Positions 16,097 through 26,140 of a DNA stretch of 64,000 nt are shown in pieces. The number at the start of each line of letters is the position of its first letter. Within the stretch, counting starts at the first letter, position 1. Under the pieces are notes generated by a model. That model was not told where the DNA came from. It worked only from the letters and a program-made list of their open reading frames with translations, and did no database searches. The stretch lies in contig JAXLTY010000002.1 in assembly GCA_046329815.1 (NCBI GenBank), positions 62,001 to 126,000 of the forward strand, read 5' to 3'. The position numbers were made by a program, and so were the translations under genes. The DNA comes from JADJSS01 sp046329815 (GTDB taxonomy: Bacteria; Bacteroidota; Bacteroidia; Chitinophagales; JADIYW01).

Positions 16097-19000
16097 ATGA
16101 GAAAATTCTATTTTTTATTTTCTATTTTATTTATTTCTTTAAACATCAACGCTCAACGAGAAGCCGATAATTGGTACTTTGGACAACGAGCAGGTGTCTC
16201 ATTTACTTCAGGTGCGCCGGTTGCGGTAACCAACGGGCAGCTCAATACACTGGAAGGTTGTTCTTCTATTTCAGATGCAAGTGGTAATTTATTGTTTTAT
16301 ACGGATGGAATACAAGTATGGAACAGGAACCATGTGGTAATGTCAAATGGTACGAATTTGAAAGGTGATCCGTCAAGTACACAGTCCGGAATTATTGTTC
16401 CAAAACCAGGCAATCCAAACATTTACTATATTTTCACGGTAGATATGCAAGGCGGTATGGCCTTGTTTGCCGGCGGCGATGCTGATGGTGTATCTAATGG
16501 TTTTATGTATTCAGAAGTGGATATGACCTTGAATGGTGGTTTAGGTAATGTTACAGCTGTAAAAAATGTTCCCTTGAAAAAACCAACCACTGAAGGTTTA
16601 TGTGCAGTAAAGCACTCAAACGGAACTGACATTTGGGTAGTGGTGCACGGTATTAATAATACACAATATTCAGCATTTTTAGTAACGGCTGCAGGTGTCA
16701 ACACTACACCGGTTAACAGTAATGTCGGACCAAGTGTTACGGTAACTGCAGGTCAATATGGTTCAGGTTCAATAGGTTATATGAAGATATCACCAAACGG
16801 TAAAAAAATTGCCGCTTGTCATTCTTATGAAAATAAGCAACTGGTACTTTCAGATTTTAATACAACCACCGGTGCTGTAACAAACTCTATAACTATAGGT
16901 TTGAATTTAAATGCTTATTCTGACGGACCTTATGGTGTGGAATTTTCAAGTTGTAATGAATATTTGTATGTAACGGAACAATTTACAAATGAAGATCTAT
17001 TTTGGGGAACTCAATGGCCAAGAGAAACACGCATCTGGCGTTTTGATTTAAATGCGCCAAGTATTCCGGCTTCAAAAGCTTTATTCAGCCAGATTGCTAA
17101 TGAAGCAGACGGTGCTTTGCAATTAGGACCTGACGGAAATATTTATGCCAGCAGAATTGTCAGAATAGGCGGTTCTGCTTTGGATTATGGATTTGGTTAT
17201 GGAAATTCATTGCACCGCATCAACAATCCGCGAACTGCAGGCGCTACATTTACAGCAAATGCTGTCGCTTTGGCAGGAAGATTATCCGCTTATGGTTTGC
17301 CGCCATTCATTGCTTCTTATTTTTACAATTCGACATTCAGTACAACAAATGTTGCAACAGGTGATACTACATTGTTTTGTAATGGTGATTCAATTCTTTT
17401 TAAAGGAACAACGAGTGCATACGATTCGATTCGCTGGTATTTTGGCGATCCGGCAACAGGCGTAAACAATACATCTACTTTATTAAATCCGAAACACTTA
17501 TTTTCTGCAGATGGCATATACACGATTCAGTTCTATAAATATTTATGTGGTGTACAAGATTCTGCACGAAAAACGATTACTATTTACAGATATCCTGTGA
17601 TTACGGATCTGATAGACAGAGCTATATGTACTGGTGGTGCTATCACACTGGATGGAACAGCTTCTCCGGTCACATCCTATTTATGGTCAACAGGTGCCGT
17701 CACACCAACAATATCAGTAAGCACACCAGGAAAATATGTACTTACAGCCAATAATAATGGTTGTAAAGCAAAAGACAGTATGTTTCTTACAATCTCATCG
17801 CCAATTACCACCAACATTACACAAGCAATCTGTAACGGTGGTTCGATAGTCTTCAACGGACAGACAATTACAGTAGCAGGCACTTATCGAGATACATTAA
17901 CAAGAACTAATTTATGCGATAGTTTTATTGTACTGACAGTTACTTTGCGAACATCGCCAACCACAAATATTTCGCAAAGTATTTGTAATGGTGGTTCAAT
18001 AGTCTTCAACGGACAAACGATCACAACAGCCGGAACATATCGAGATACCTTGACGACATCATTAGGATGCGACAGTTTTATTGTATTAACGGTAACGATT
18101 CAGTCAACACCGACAACGAATATTACACAGGCCATTTGTAACGGTGGTTCAATAGTGTTCAACGGACAAACGATCACCACAGCCGGAACATATCGAGATA
18201 CCTTGACGACATCATTAGGATGCGACAGTTTTATAGTATTGACAACAACGATAAAACCGACACCAACCACCAATATTGCTCAGGCAATTTGTCAAGGCAG
18301 TTCTATAACGTTCAATGGACAAACGATCACTACAGCCGGAACATTCAGAGATACATTGACGACATCATTAGGTTGCGACAGTTTTATTGTACTGACAACA
18401 ACGATAAAACCAACACCGACAACAAATATAACACAGGCCATTTGTAACGGTGGTTCAATAGTGTTCAACGGACAAACGATTACTACAGCCGGAACGTATC
18501 GAGATACATTAAGTACCTCATTAGGATGCGACAGTTTTATTGTATTAACGGTAACGATTCAGTCAACACCGACAACAAATATAACACAGGCCATTTGTAA
18601 CGGTGGTTCAATAGTGTTCAACGGACAAACGATTACTACAGCCGGAACGTATCGAGATACATTAAGTACCTCATTAGGATGCGACAGTTTTATTGTATTA
18701 ACGGTAACGATTCAGTCAACACCGACAACGAATATTGCGCAAGCCATTTGTAATGGTGCATCAATAGTGTTCAACGGACAAACTATTACCACAGCCGGAA
18801 CATTCAGAGATACATTAACGACATCATTAGGATGCGATAGTTTTATTGTACTGACAACAACGATAAAACCGACACCGATAACGAATATTGCACAAGCAAT
18901 CTGTAACGGTGGTTCAATAGTCTTTAACGGACAAACGATCACAACAGCAGGAACATTCAGAGATACATTGACGACCTCATTAGGATGCGACAGTTTTATT

Positions 19001-22000
19001 GTACTGACAACAACGATCAAACCGTCACCAACAACGAATATTGCGCAATCCATTTGTAACGGTGGTTCAATCGTGTTCAATGGACAAACTATTACCACAG
19101 CCGGAACCTATCGAGATACATTGACAACATCATTAGGATGCGATAGTTTTATTGTTTTAACGACAACGATAAAACCAACACCAACGACCAATATTGCGCA
19201 AGCAATCTGTAACGGTGGTTCAATAGTTTTTAACGGACAAACGATTACCACAGCCGGAACATTCAGAGATACATTGACGACATCATTAGGTTGCGACAGT
19301 TTTATTGTACTGACAACAACGATAAAACCGTCACCGACAACGAATATTGCACAAGCAATCTGTAACGGTTCATCAATCGTGTTTAACGGACAAACGATCA
19401 CAACAGCCGGAACATTCAGAGATACATTGACTACATCATTAGGATGCGATAGTTTTATTGTACTGACAACAACCATCAAACCGACACCGACAACGAATAT
19501 AACACAGGCAATCTGTAACGGAAGTTCAATAGTCTTCAATGGACAAACGGTCACCACAGCCGGAACATATCGAGATACTTTGACTACATCATTAGGATGC
19601 GATAGTTTTATTGTATTAACGGTAACGATTCAGTCAACGCCGACAACGAATATAACACAGGCAATCTGTAACGGTGGTTCAATAGTTTTTAACGGACAAA
19701 CGATTACCACAGCCGGAACATTCAGAGATACATTGACGACATCATTAGGTTGTGATAGCTTTATCGTATTAACAGTAACAGTAAAACCAACCAAAACAAC
19801 CAGTATATCACAGTCTATCTGCAGTGGCCATAGTATTGTGTTTAACGGACAAACGATATCAGCGGCAGGTGTCTATCGCGATACATTGTTAACATCACAA
19901 GGATGCGACAGCTTTATCATTTTAACGCTTTCTGTTAATTCAGTAATACGCACCACGCTGACACCAAGCATTTGTATGGGTTCATCTGTAACAGTTGGTT
20001 CACATACTTATTCGGCTACCGGAACATATCGTGACACATTGATAAGCGCACAAGGTTGTGATTCTATCATTACAACGAATCTGACGGTGAACCCAAAACC
20101 TACGACAAATATTAGTCGTGCTATCTGTAACGGAAGTTCAACTACATTTAATGGCAATACGATCACCACAGCAGGAATATTCAGAGATACCTTAACAACG
20201 TCATTAGGTTGCGATAGCTTTATAGTATTAACAGTTACCATCAAACCAACACCGACAACGAATATCACACAGGCAATTTGTCAAGGCAGTTCTACCACGT
20301 TCAATGGTAATACGATTACGACAGCCGGAACATATCGTGATACGTTGACCACCTCATTAGGTTGCGATAGTTTTGTGGTATTAACAGTAACCATCAAACC
20401 GGTAAAAACGACGAATATTGCACAGGCAATTTGTAACAACAGCTCAATCGTATTTAATGGCAATACGATCACAACGGCAGGAACTTACCGCGATACACTG
20501 ACCACCTCTTTAGGTTGTGACAGCTTTGTGATATTAACGGTAACAGTAAAACCAACACCGACTACGAATATCAGCAGATCGATCTGCCAAGGCAGCAGCA
20601 CAACATTCAACGGACAAACTATTACAAGTGCAGGAACATATCGCGATACCTTAACTACATCATTAGGTTGTGATAGTTTTATTGTATTAGTAGTAACAGT
20701 AAAACCAACACCAACTACCAATATAGCACAATCGATTTGCCAAGGAAGCAGTATTGCATTCAACGGATTAAACATAACAACATCAGGTGTTTATCGTGAT
20801 ACCTTGACCACATCATTAGGTTGCGACAGCTTTATTGTATTTACAGTAACAGTAAATCCGCGACCAACTACGAATATCAGCAGAGCGATTTGTCAAGGCA
20901 GCAGCACTACATTTAACGGGCAAACGATAACAGCGGCAGGCACATTCAGAGATACCTTAACAACCTCATTAGGTTGCGATAGTTTTGTAGTGTTAACTGT
21001 AACTGTCAATCCTTTAAAAACCACCAATATCAGCAAAGCAATCTGTAATGGCACGAATTATCCGTTCAATGGACAATTGCTGACAACTGCAGGCACTTAC
21101 CGCGATACGTTAACACAGGTAAATGGCTGTGACAGCTTTATTGTCTTAACGCTTACCGTGAATCCAACATACACACCGGCAGTTTCCATCGTTTCAACGA
21201 AATCAGATATTTGCAAAGGCGATCAGGTGGTATTTACGGCAACGGCAAGCAACACAGGCGTTCCGAATCCATCGTATCAGTGGTATTTAAATGGTAATCC
21301 GGTTGGTACAAATAGCGCACAATATAGCACAACGACACTAAATGACAGTGATAAAGTAGAAGTAAAGGTAACATCGACGGCAACCTGTGTAACGTCAGCA
21401 ACAGCCATGAGCAATGCAATTGTAACAAAAGTGAGTGCTGTTGATCCTGTAATTCCGTTAATAAAATATTGTACCGGCGAAAGTGCTGTAATTGATTTGC
21501 AGATACCACAGACTGGATATAGTATTGTATGGAAAAACGGCAGTGATACATTTACCACGACTAATATTGACACGGCTGTTGTAAGCAACACTACAACAGG
21601 CAATATGCAGTTTACCATCAAGTATGGCAATGGCTGCAGCAAGACAGGTAATGTTCCGATTACAGTAAATCAGTTACCGGTTATCAGTGCTATTGTTGAC
21701 AAACCGGATGCTAAATATGAAGAAGAAGTACAATTGAATGTAAACGGTTCGACCAACAATAACTATAACTGGCTTCCTGCTTCATTAGTGAGTAACGATT
21801 CTATCAAAAATCCAACGGCTGTAATAACGGCAACAACATTGTTTATCGTAACGGCAAAAGACAAAAACGGCTGTGTGAGTACAGATTCGGTAAAAGTAAA
21901 TCTGATTAACGAATGCACGGAGGCATTTATCTATGTTCCGTCTGCATTTTCACCAAATGGCGATGGTATTAATGACTGCTTCAAAATTGTATCGCCGCCG

Positions 22001-22198
22001 AGATTAACGAACTACAAAATGGTGATTTTTGACCGTTGGAATGAAAAAGTATTTGAAGCAAACAATACAACAGATTGCTGGAATGGTATGTACAAAGGCG
22101 GTGAAGCGCAAAGCGATTCGTATGTGTATGTTATTTCTTACACGTGCTACAACGGTGCGCAGCTCTACAAAAAAGGTGTAGTTACTTTGTTAAAATAA
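16097..22198 (+). CDS. Giant T9SS-secreted repeat protein with gliding-motility C-terminal domain
   Basis: 2033 residues. Signal peptide (about 1-20, ending SLNINAQ). Residues 21-430 are a beta-propeller-like region (EADNWYFGQRAGVSF ...). A PKD-like domain (about 435-500) and an Ig-like domain (about 500-565) follow. Residues 568-1690 are 22 tandem copies of a 51-residue unit (TTNI.QAICNGGSIVFNGQ ... YRDTLTTSLGCDSFIVL). After two more Ig/PKD-like domains, residues about 1940-2033 are a CHU_C/type B C-terminal domain (VPSAFSPNGDGINDCFKI), the sorting signal for type IX secretion. Each unit keeps two cysteines. Probably a cell-surface or extracellular adhesin; the ligand is unknown. Confidence 0.9.
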   Translation: MRKFYFLFSILFISLNINAQREADNWYFGQRAGVSFTSGAPVAVTNGQLNTLEGCSSISDASGNLLFYTDGIQVWNRNHVVMSNGTNLKGDPSSTQSGIIVPKPGNPNIYYIFTVDMQGGMALFAGGDADGVSNGFMYSEVDMTLNGGLGNVTAVKNVPLKKPTTEGLCAVKHSNGTDIWVVVHGINNTQYSAFLVTAAGVNTTPVNSNVGPSVTVTAGQYGSGSIGYMKISPNGKKIAACHSYENKQLVLSDFNTTTGAVTNSITIGLNLNAYSDGPYGVEFSSCNEYLYVTEQFTNEDLFWGTQWPRETRIWRFDLNAPSIPASKALFSQIANEADGALQLGPDGNIYASRIVRIGGSALDYGFGYGNSLHRINNPRTAGATFTANAVALAGRLSAYGLPPFIASYFYNSTFSTTNVATGDTTLFCNGDSILFKGTTSAYDSIRWYFGDPATGVNNTSTLLNPKHLFSADGIYTIQFYKYLCGVQDSARKTITIYRYPVITDLIDRAICTGGAITLDGTASPVTSYLWSTGAVTPTISVSTPGKYVLTANNNGCKAKDSMFLTISSPITTNITQAICNGGSIVFNGQTITVAGTYRDTLTRTNLCDSFIVLTVTLRTSPTTNISQSICNGGSIVFNGQTITTAGTYRDTLTTSLGCDSFIVLTVTIQSTPTTNITQAICNGGSIVFNGQTITTAGTYRDTLTTSLGCDSFIVLTTTIKPTPTTNIAQAICQGSSITFNGQTITTAGTFRDTLTTSLGCDSFIVLTTTIKPTPTTNITQAICNGGSIVFNGQTITTAGTYRDTLSTSLGCDSFIVLTVTIQSTPTTNITQAICNGGSIVFNGQTITTAGTYRDTLSTSLGCDSFIVLTVTIQSTPTTNIAQAICNGASIVFNGQTITTAGTFRDTLTTSLGCDSFIVLTTTIKPTPITNIAQAICNGGSIVFNGQTITTAGTFRDTLTTSLGCDSFIVLTTTIKPSPTTNIAQSICNGGSIVFNGQTITTAGTYRDTLTTSLGCDSFIVLTTTIKPTPTTNIAQAICNGGSIVFNGQTITTAGTFRDTLTTSLGCDSFIVLTTTIKPSPTTNIAQAICNGSSIVFNGQTITTAGTFRDTLTTSLGCDSFIVLTTTIKPTPTTNITQAICNGSSIVFNGQTVTTAGTYRDTLTTSLGCDSFIVLTVTIQSTPTTNITQAICNGGSIVFNGQTITTAGTFRDTLTTSLGCDSFIVLTVTVKPTKTTSISQSICSGHSIVFNGQTISAAGVYRDTLLTSQGCDSFIILTLSVNSVIRTTLTPSICMGSSVTVGSHTYSATGTYRDTLISAQGCDSIITTNLTVNPKPTTNISRAICNGSSTTFNGNTITTAGIFRDTLTTSLGCDSFIVLTVTIKPTPTTNITQAICQGSSTTFNGNTITTAGTYRDTLTTSLGCDSFVVLTVTIKPVKTTNIAQAICNNSSIVFNGNTITTAGTYRDTLTTSLGCDSFVILTVTVKPTPTTNISRSICQGSSTTFNGQTITSAGTYRDTLTTSLGCDSFIVLVVTVKPTPTTNIAQSICQGSSIAFNGLNITTSGVYRDTLTTSLGCDSFIVFTVTVNPRPTTNISRAICQGSSTTFNGQTITAAGTFRDTLTTSLGCDSFVVLTVTVNPLKTTNISKAICNGTNYPFNGQLLTTAGTYRDTLTQVNGCDSFIVLTLTVNPTYTPAVSIVSTKSDICKGDQVVFTATASNTGVPNPSYQWYLNGNPVGTNSAQYSTTTLNDSDKVEVKVTSTATCVTSATAMSNAIVTKVSAVDPVIPLIKYCTGESAVIDLQIPQTGYSIVWKNGSDTFTTTNIDTAVVSNTTTGNMQFTIKYGNGCSKTGNVPITVNQLPVISAIVDKPDAKYEEEVQLNVNGSTNNNYNWLPASLVSNDSIKNPTAVITATTLFIVTAKDKNGCVSTDSVKVNLINECTEAFIYVPSAFSPNGDGINDCFKIVSPPRLTNYKMVIFDRWNEKVFEANNTTDCWNGMYKGGEAQSDSYVYVISYTCYNGAQLYKKGVVTLLK
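17798..21166 (+). repeat. 22 tandem 153-bp coding repeats
   Basis: The period is 51 codons; 22 units fill 3369 bases (22 x 153 plus one extra codon in the first unit). Central units are nearly identical and two consecutive ones (about 18443-18595 and 18596-18748) appear identical base for base, showing recent duplication. Outer units (14, 15, 22) diverge most. The array is a likely site of copy-number change and assembly error. Confidence 0.95.
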
Positions 22199-22231
22199 AT
22201 ACGATTTACAATAAATTACAGCCACACTTGA

Positions 22232-22278
22232 AATGAAGAGCCATTTCGCGTAAAAAATGAAATGGCTTCTTTTTTTGG
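22232..22278 (+). terminator. Terminator after the giant repeat gene
   Basis: Hairpin GCCATTTC / GAAATGGC followed by a T-rich tract. Confidence 0.85.
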
Positions 22279-22395
22279 TTACATATATGTTGTTAAAAAA
22301 TTATCATTACTAATTCTTCTTTTGCCAGCCAAACTATACTATTTGTTCTCCACCATAGTATAAAACTTCTATTTTTTTATATCTGAAACTTGTTT

Positions 22396-22403
22396 TAACT
22401 TTG
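22396..22403 (+). promoter_or_regulatory. -7 box of the kor operon promoter
   Basis: TAACTTTG, a perfect TAnnTTTG match, 31 bases before the start codon of the reductase gene. Confidence 0.6.
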
Positions 22404-22434
22404 ATAGCTAAATTAAAAATTGCGTACCATTTAG

Positions 22435-24231
22435 ATGAATCCTACCGATATTAAGAATCCCGAATATTTTCATAAAGTCGTGGATTGCCAATATGCTTGT
22501 CCGGCACACACACCGGTACCTGAATACATCCGATTAATTGCTGAAGAACGATACACCGAAGCGTATATGGTAAACTGGAATTCCAACGTATTTCCAGGTG
22601 TGCTTGGCAGAACCTGCGACAGACCTTGCGAACCGGCTTGCCGTCGCGGCAGAGTGGAAGAAGAACCGGTAGCGATTTGCCGCCTGAAACGTGTGGCTTC
22701 TGATTTCAAAGATAAAGAGGTGGTAAAAGGTTTGATGCCTGTTATTCCAACAGAAAAGAATGGTAAAAAGATTGCTTTGATCGGCGCCGGACCTGCTTCA
22801 TTAACGGTTGCTCGTGATTTAGCGCCTTTAGGTTATGAGATGCATGTGTATGACAATCAGGAAGTTGGAGGCGGTATGATGCGCAGTCAGATTCCTTCAT
22901 TTCGTTTGCCTGGTTCTGTACTCGATGAAGAAGTGAACTATATTTTAGATATGGGTATTCATCAGCATTTTAACACATACGTTTCCAGTATGAAAGAAAT
23001 ACTGGATAAAAAATACGATGCGGTTTTTGTTGGCACCGGCGCGCCGAAAGGAAAAAATATGGATACGTTGGAAGGGTATGATGCAGTTAAAGGCAAAAAT
23101 ATTCATGTAGGTATTGAGTGGCTGGCAAGTGTTGCATTTGAACATACTAAACAAATCGGTAAAAATGTAATTGTTTTAGGTGGTGGAAATACAGCAATGG
23201 ACTGCTGCCGTACTTCTAAGCGTTTAGGAGGCGAAAATGTTACTGTGGTTGTAAGAAGTCCGTTCAAAGAAATGAAAGCATCGCCTTGGGAAATTGAAGA
23301 CGCACAACGCGAAGATATTCCGATTTTAGATTGCATGGTACCGAAAGCATTTGTATCTGAAAACGGAGTGTTAAAAGGTATGACCTTTGATAAAGTGCAT
23401 GCAGTATATGATGATAAAGGCAAGCGTTCTTTAGTTTCAACTAATGAACCGGAAATTTTTGTTGCAGCAGACGATGTATTGGTTGCGATAGGGCAGGAGA
23501 ACAGCTTTCCATGGATAGAACGTGATTTAGGTATCGAGTTTGATAAATGGGAAATTCCAAAAATAAATCCGGAAACATTCCAATCCAATGTTCCAAATAT
23601 TTTCTTTGGCGGTGATGCTGCTTTGGGACCCAAAAATGTAATCACAGCAGTAGCGCAAGGACATCAGGCCGCTGTTTCTATTGACTTATATTGCAATGGA
23701 AAAGACATCAACCAACGATTGGATCCAATGGTGAATTTAGTGAGTCAGAAAATGGGTATTCACGAATGGATGTACGAAAGTGCTGTTGTTAATGATGAAC
23801 GTTATTTAGTACCACATGCTGATAAAAAAATATCGTTGAAAGACAGGAAACTGGAAGTAGAATTGGGCTTTGATGTGAATACGGCTTTCAAAGAAGCGCA
23901 TCGTTGTTTAAATTGTGATGTGCAAACTGTTTTCACTGAATCACGCTGTATTGAGTGTGATGCTTGTATGGATATTTGCCCTACAAATTGTATCACCTTT
24001 ACAACAAACGGTGATGAAGAAGATTTACGAACAAGACTTAGCGCACCATCAAACAATCTTACACAAGATTTATACGTTTCTGACGCACTAAAAACCAACC
24101 GCATAATGGTGAAAGACGAGAACGTTTGTCTGCACTGCGGTTTGTGCGCAGAGCGATGTCCAACAGCAGCTTGGGACATGCAAAAATTTTTATATCAAGT
24201 AACAAAAGCAGGTAATACATGCAGCCACTAA
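22435..24231 (+). CDS. GltD-like NAD(P)H oxidoreductase fused to 2x[4Fe-4S] ferredoxin domain
   Basis: 598 residues. The N-terminal iron-sulfur domain resembles glutamate synthase small subunit (CQYACPAHTPVPEYIRL, GRTCDRPCEPACRRGRVEE). An FAD loop (LIGAGPASLTVARDLAPLGY) and an NAD(P) loop (VLGGGNTAMDCCRTSKRLGG) follow. The C-terminal segment has two ferredoxin-type cysteine clusters (CIECDACMDICPTNC and CLHCGLCAERCP). It overlaps korA by 13 bases, so the two are translationally coupled. Inference: it passes electrons between the 2-oxoacid:ferredoxin oxidoreductase and NAD(P), and is not a glutamate synthase, because no large subunit is present. Confidence 0.87.
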   Translation: MNPTDIKNPEYFHKVVDCQYACPAHTPVPEYIRLIAEERYTEAYMVNWNSNVFPGVLGRTCDRPCEPACRRGRVEEEPVAICRLKRVASDFKDKEVVKGLMPVIPTEKNGKKIALIGAGPASLTVARDLAPLGYEMHVYDNQEVGGGMMRSQIPSFRLPGSVLDEEVNYILDMGIHQHFNTYVSSMKEILDKKYDAVFVGTGAPKGKNMDTLEGYDAVKGKNIHVGIEWLASVAFEHTKQIGKNVIVLGGGNTAMDCCRTSKRLGGENVTVVVRSPFKEMKASPWEIEDAQREDIPILDCMVPKAFVSENGVLKGMTFDKVHAVYDDKGKRSLVSTNEPEIFVAADDVLVAIGQENSFPWIERDLGIEFDKWEIPKINPETFQSNVPNIFFGGDAALGPKNVITAVAQGHQAAVSIDLYCNGKDINQRLDPMVNLVSQKMGIHEWMYESAVVNDERYLVPHADKKISLKDRKLEVELGFDVNTAFKEAHRCLNCDVQTVFTESRCIECDACMDICPTNCITFTTNGDEEDLRTRLSAPSNNLTQDLYVSDALKTNRIMVKDENVCLHCGLCAERCPTAAWDMQKFLYQVTKAGNTCSH

Positions 24232-26048
24232 CTCCAATAATAAATGATTTCGTAGTACGGTTGGCAAACGTAAATGGTACGGGTTCTGCCAGCGCCAATA
24301 AAATGTTTGCTACTTCTATTTTCAAAATGGGCATTCCGATGACTGCCAAAAATATCTTTCCATCTAACATTCAGGGTTTGCCAACATGGTACGAAATTCG
24401 TGTGAGTGAAAAAGGTTACTTAGGCCGCCGTGATGGTATTGATTTAATGGTTTGCCTAAATCCGCAAAGCATGCTGAAAGATGTTGCTTCGGTAAAATCA
24501 GGTGGCTATTTTATGTATGATAGTTCTAAGTTCTTAACCAAAGAATTTATTCGAGAAGATATTAATTACATCGGTATTCCGATGACTGACTTATGTAATG
24601 AATCGATCGAAGATCCGCGTTACAGACAGCTATTAAAAAACATGGTGTATGTTGGCGCATTAGGCGCTTTGCTCGATATTGAACATCAGGTTTTCAAAGA
24701 TATTATTGCGCATGAATTTGCGAAAAAACCTAAGCTCATTCCATTGAATGAATATGCGTTGCAATTAGGTATCGATTATGCGAAAAAAAATTATCAGTGT
24801 CCGTTACCAATAAGAGTGGAACGCCGTGATTTAATTGGTGATTCTATCGTGATGGAAGGCAATGCAGCGACTGGTTTAGGTGCTATCTATGGTGGTGCAA
24901 CGGTAGCTGCCTGGTATCCAATCACACCATCGACTTCAGTTGTTGGTGGTTATGAAAAATATGCTAAAAAATTACGCATAGATAAAGAAACCGGTGCGAA
25001 TAAATTTGCTGTGGTACAAGCTGAAGATGAATTGGCTGCAATTGGTATGGCAATCGGTGCGAACTGGAATGGCGCGCGTGGCTTTACGGCTACAAGCGGA
25101 CCTGGCTTATCATTGATGAATGAATTTTTAGGTTTAGCGTATTTTGCTGAAATTCCTGTCGTGTTAGTAGATGTGCAGCGTGGCGGACCATCAACCGGTA
25201 TGCCTACGCGTACACAGCAATCGGACATTTTGATGGCTGCTTATGCTTCGCACGGCGATACCAAACATGTGTTATTGTTCCCAAGTAATCCGAAAGAATG
25301 TTTCGAGCAAACAGCTTTAGCTTTCGATTTAGCCGACAGATTACAGACACCGATATTAGTGATGACTGATTTAGATTTAGGCATGAATGAGCATCTTTCG
25401 CCGCCATTGGTTTGGAATGATGATCGTAAATATGATAAAGGAAAAGTGCTGAATGCAGAACAATTAGATGCTGTCGCGAAATGGGGTCGTTATTTGGATG
25501 TGGATGGCGATGGCATTCCATACAGAACAATACCTGGTACGCATCCAACGAAAGGTTCCTATTTTACGCGTGGTTCGTCGCATGATGAATTTGCGCGCTA
25601 TACAGAAGACAGCGGTGATTATGTAAGAAGCATGGATCGATTGAACAAAAAATGGGAAACTGCAAAAACATTAGTGCCGCAACCGGAAATCTATAACAAA
25701 GAAAACAAACATGCTGTCGGTTTGATCTTTTTCGGAACAACAACATATGCTGCTTTGGAAGCTATGGATTTATTGAAAGAAGAAGGCATAGCAACCGATG
25801 CATTGCGTATTACTGCGTTTCCGTTTAATGATTCTATTTTGGAATTTATAGAAGCGCACGAAACTGTTTTTGTGATTGAACAAAACCGCGATGCGCAAAT
25901 GAAAAAAGTGTTGACACAGGAACTCGAAGTACATCCGAAAAAATTAATTTCCGTATTGAATTATGATGGCATGCCAATCACTGCAAACTATATTCATAAA
26001 ACGATCGAAGCCCAATTACAAACTATTTCAAAACCTCAATTAGTATAG
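24219..26048 (+). CDS. korA: 2-oxoacid:ferredoxin oxidoreductase, fused gamma-alpha subunit
   Basis: 609 residues. The first 190 or so form the gamma domain (VRLANVNGTGSASANKMF). The alpha (pyrimidine-binding) domain follows, with GNAATGLGAIYGG, WYPITPSTSVVGGYEKY, VQAEDELAAIGMAIGANWNG and VLVDVQRGGPSTGMPTRTQQ. With KorB it would oxidatively decarboxylate 2-oxoglutarate (or run in reverse) using ferredoxin. Substrate choice between 2-oxoglutarate and other 2-oxoacids is by family resemblance only. Its partner korB is displaced 1.9 kb downstream by two inserted genes. Confidence 0.92.
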   Translation: MQPLTPIINDFVVRLANVNGTGSASANKMFATSIFKMGIPMTAKNIFPSNIQGLPTWYEIRVSEKGYLGRRDGIDLMVCLNPQSMLKDVASVKSGGYFMYDSSKFLTKEFIREDINYIGIPMTDLCNESIEDPRYRQLLKNMVYVGALGALLDIEHQVFKDIIAHEFAKKPKLIPLNEYALQLGIDYAKKNYQCPLPIRVERRDLIGDSIVMEGNAATGLGAIYGGATVAAWYPITPSTSVVGGYEKYAKKLRIDKETGANKFAVVQAEDELAAIGMAIGANWNGARGFTATSGPGLSLMNEFLGLAYFAEIPVVLVDVQRGGPSTGMPTRTQQSDILMAAYASHGDTKHVLLFPSNPKECFEQTALAFDLADRLQTPILVMTDLDLGMNEHLSPPLVWNDDRKYDKGKVLNAEQLDAVAKWGRYLDVDGDGIPYRTIPGTHPTKGSYFTRGSSHDEFARYTEDSGDYVRSMDRLNKKWETAKTLVPQPEIYNKENKHAVGLIFFGTTTYAALEAMDLLKEEGIATDALRITAFPFNDSILEFIEAHETVFVIEQNRDAQMKKVLTQELEVHPKKLISVLNYDGMPITANYIHKTIEAQLQTISKPQLV

Positions 26049-26052
26049 AAAA

Positions 26053-26128
26053 GAATCTGTGAAAATCTCAGCAATCTGTGAGAAAAAAACTATTTTTAAT
26101 TAGTGAAAATTAGTGCATTCGTTGCAGT
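26053..26128. repeat. Short repeat block at the insertion point after korA
   Basis: Contains AATCTGTGAAAATCTCAG, then AATCTGTGAG, then TTAGTGAAAATTAGTG: two small families of direct repeats packed in 76 bases between korA and the ATPase gene. Repeats of this kind often border inserted genes in Bacteroidota. There is no matching inverted copy after the HNH gene, only the doublet ATCATAAATCATAAAT near 27925. Confidence 0.5.
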
Positions 26129-26140
26129 TTAAAAATAAAA

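Noticed and set aside
18712..20775. Several minus-strand reading frames of 60-150 codons opposite the giant repeat gene
   Set aside because: They are repeat shadows: the 153-bp unit happens to lack stops in one antisense frame. The translations are low-complexity copies of each other, with no RBS or known family.
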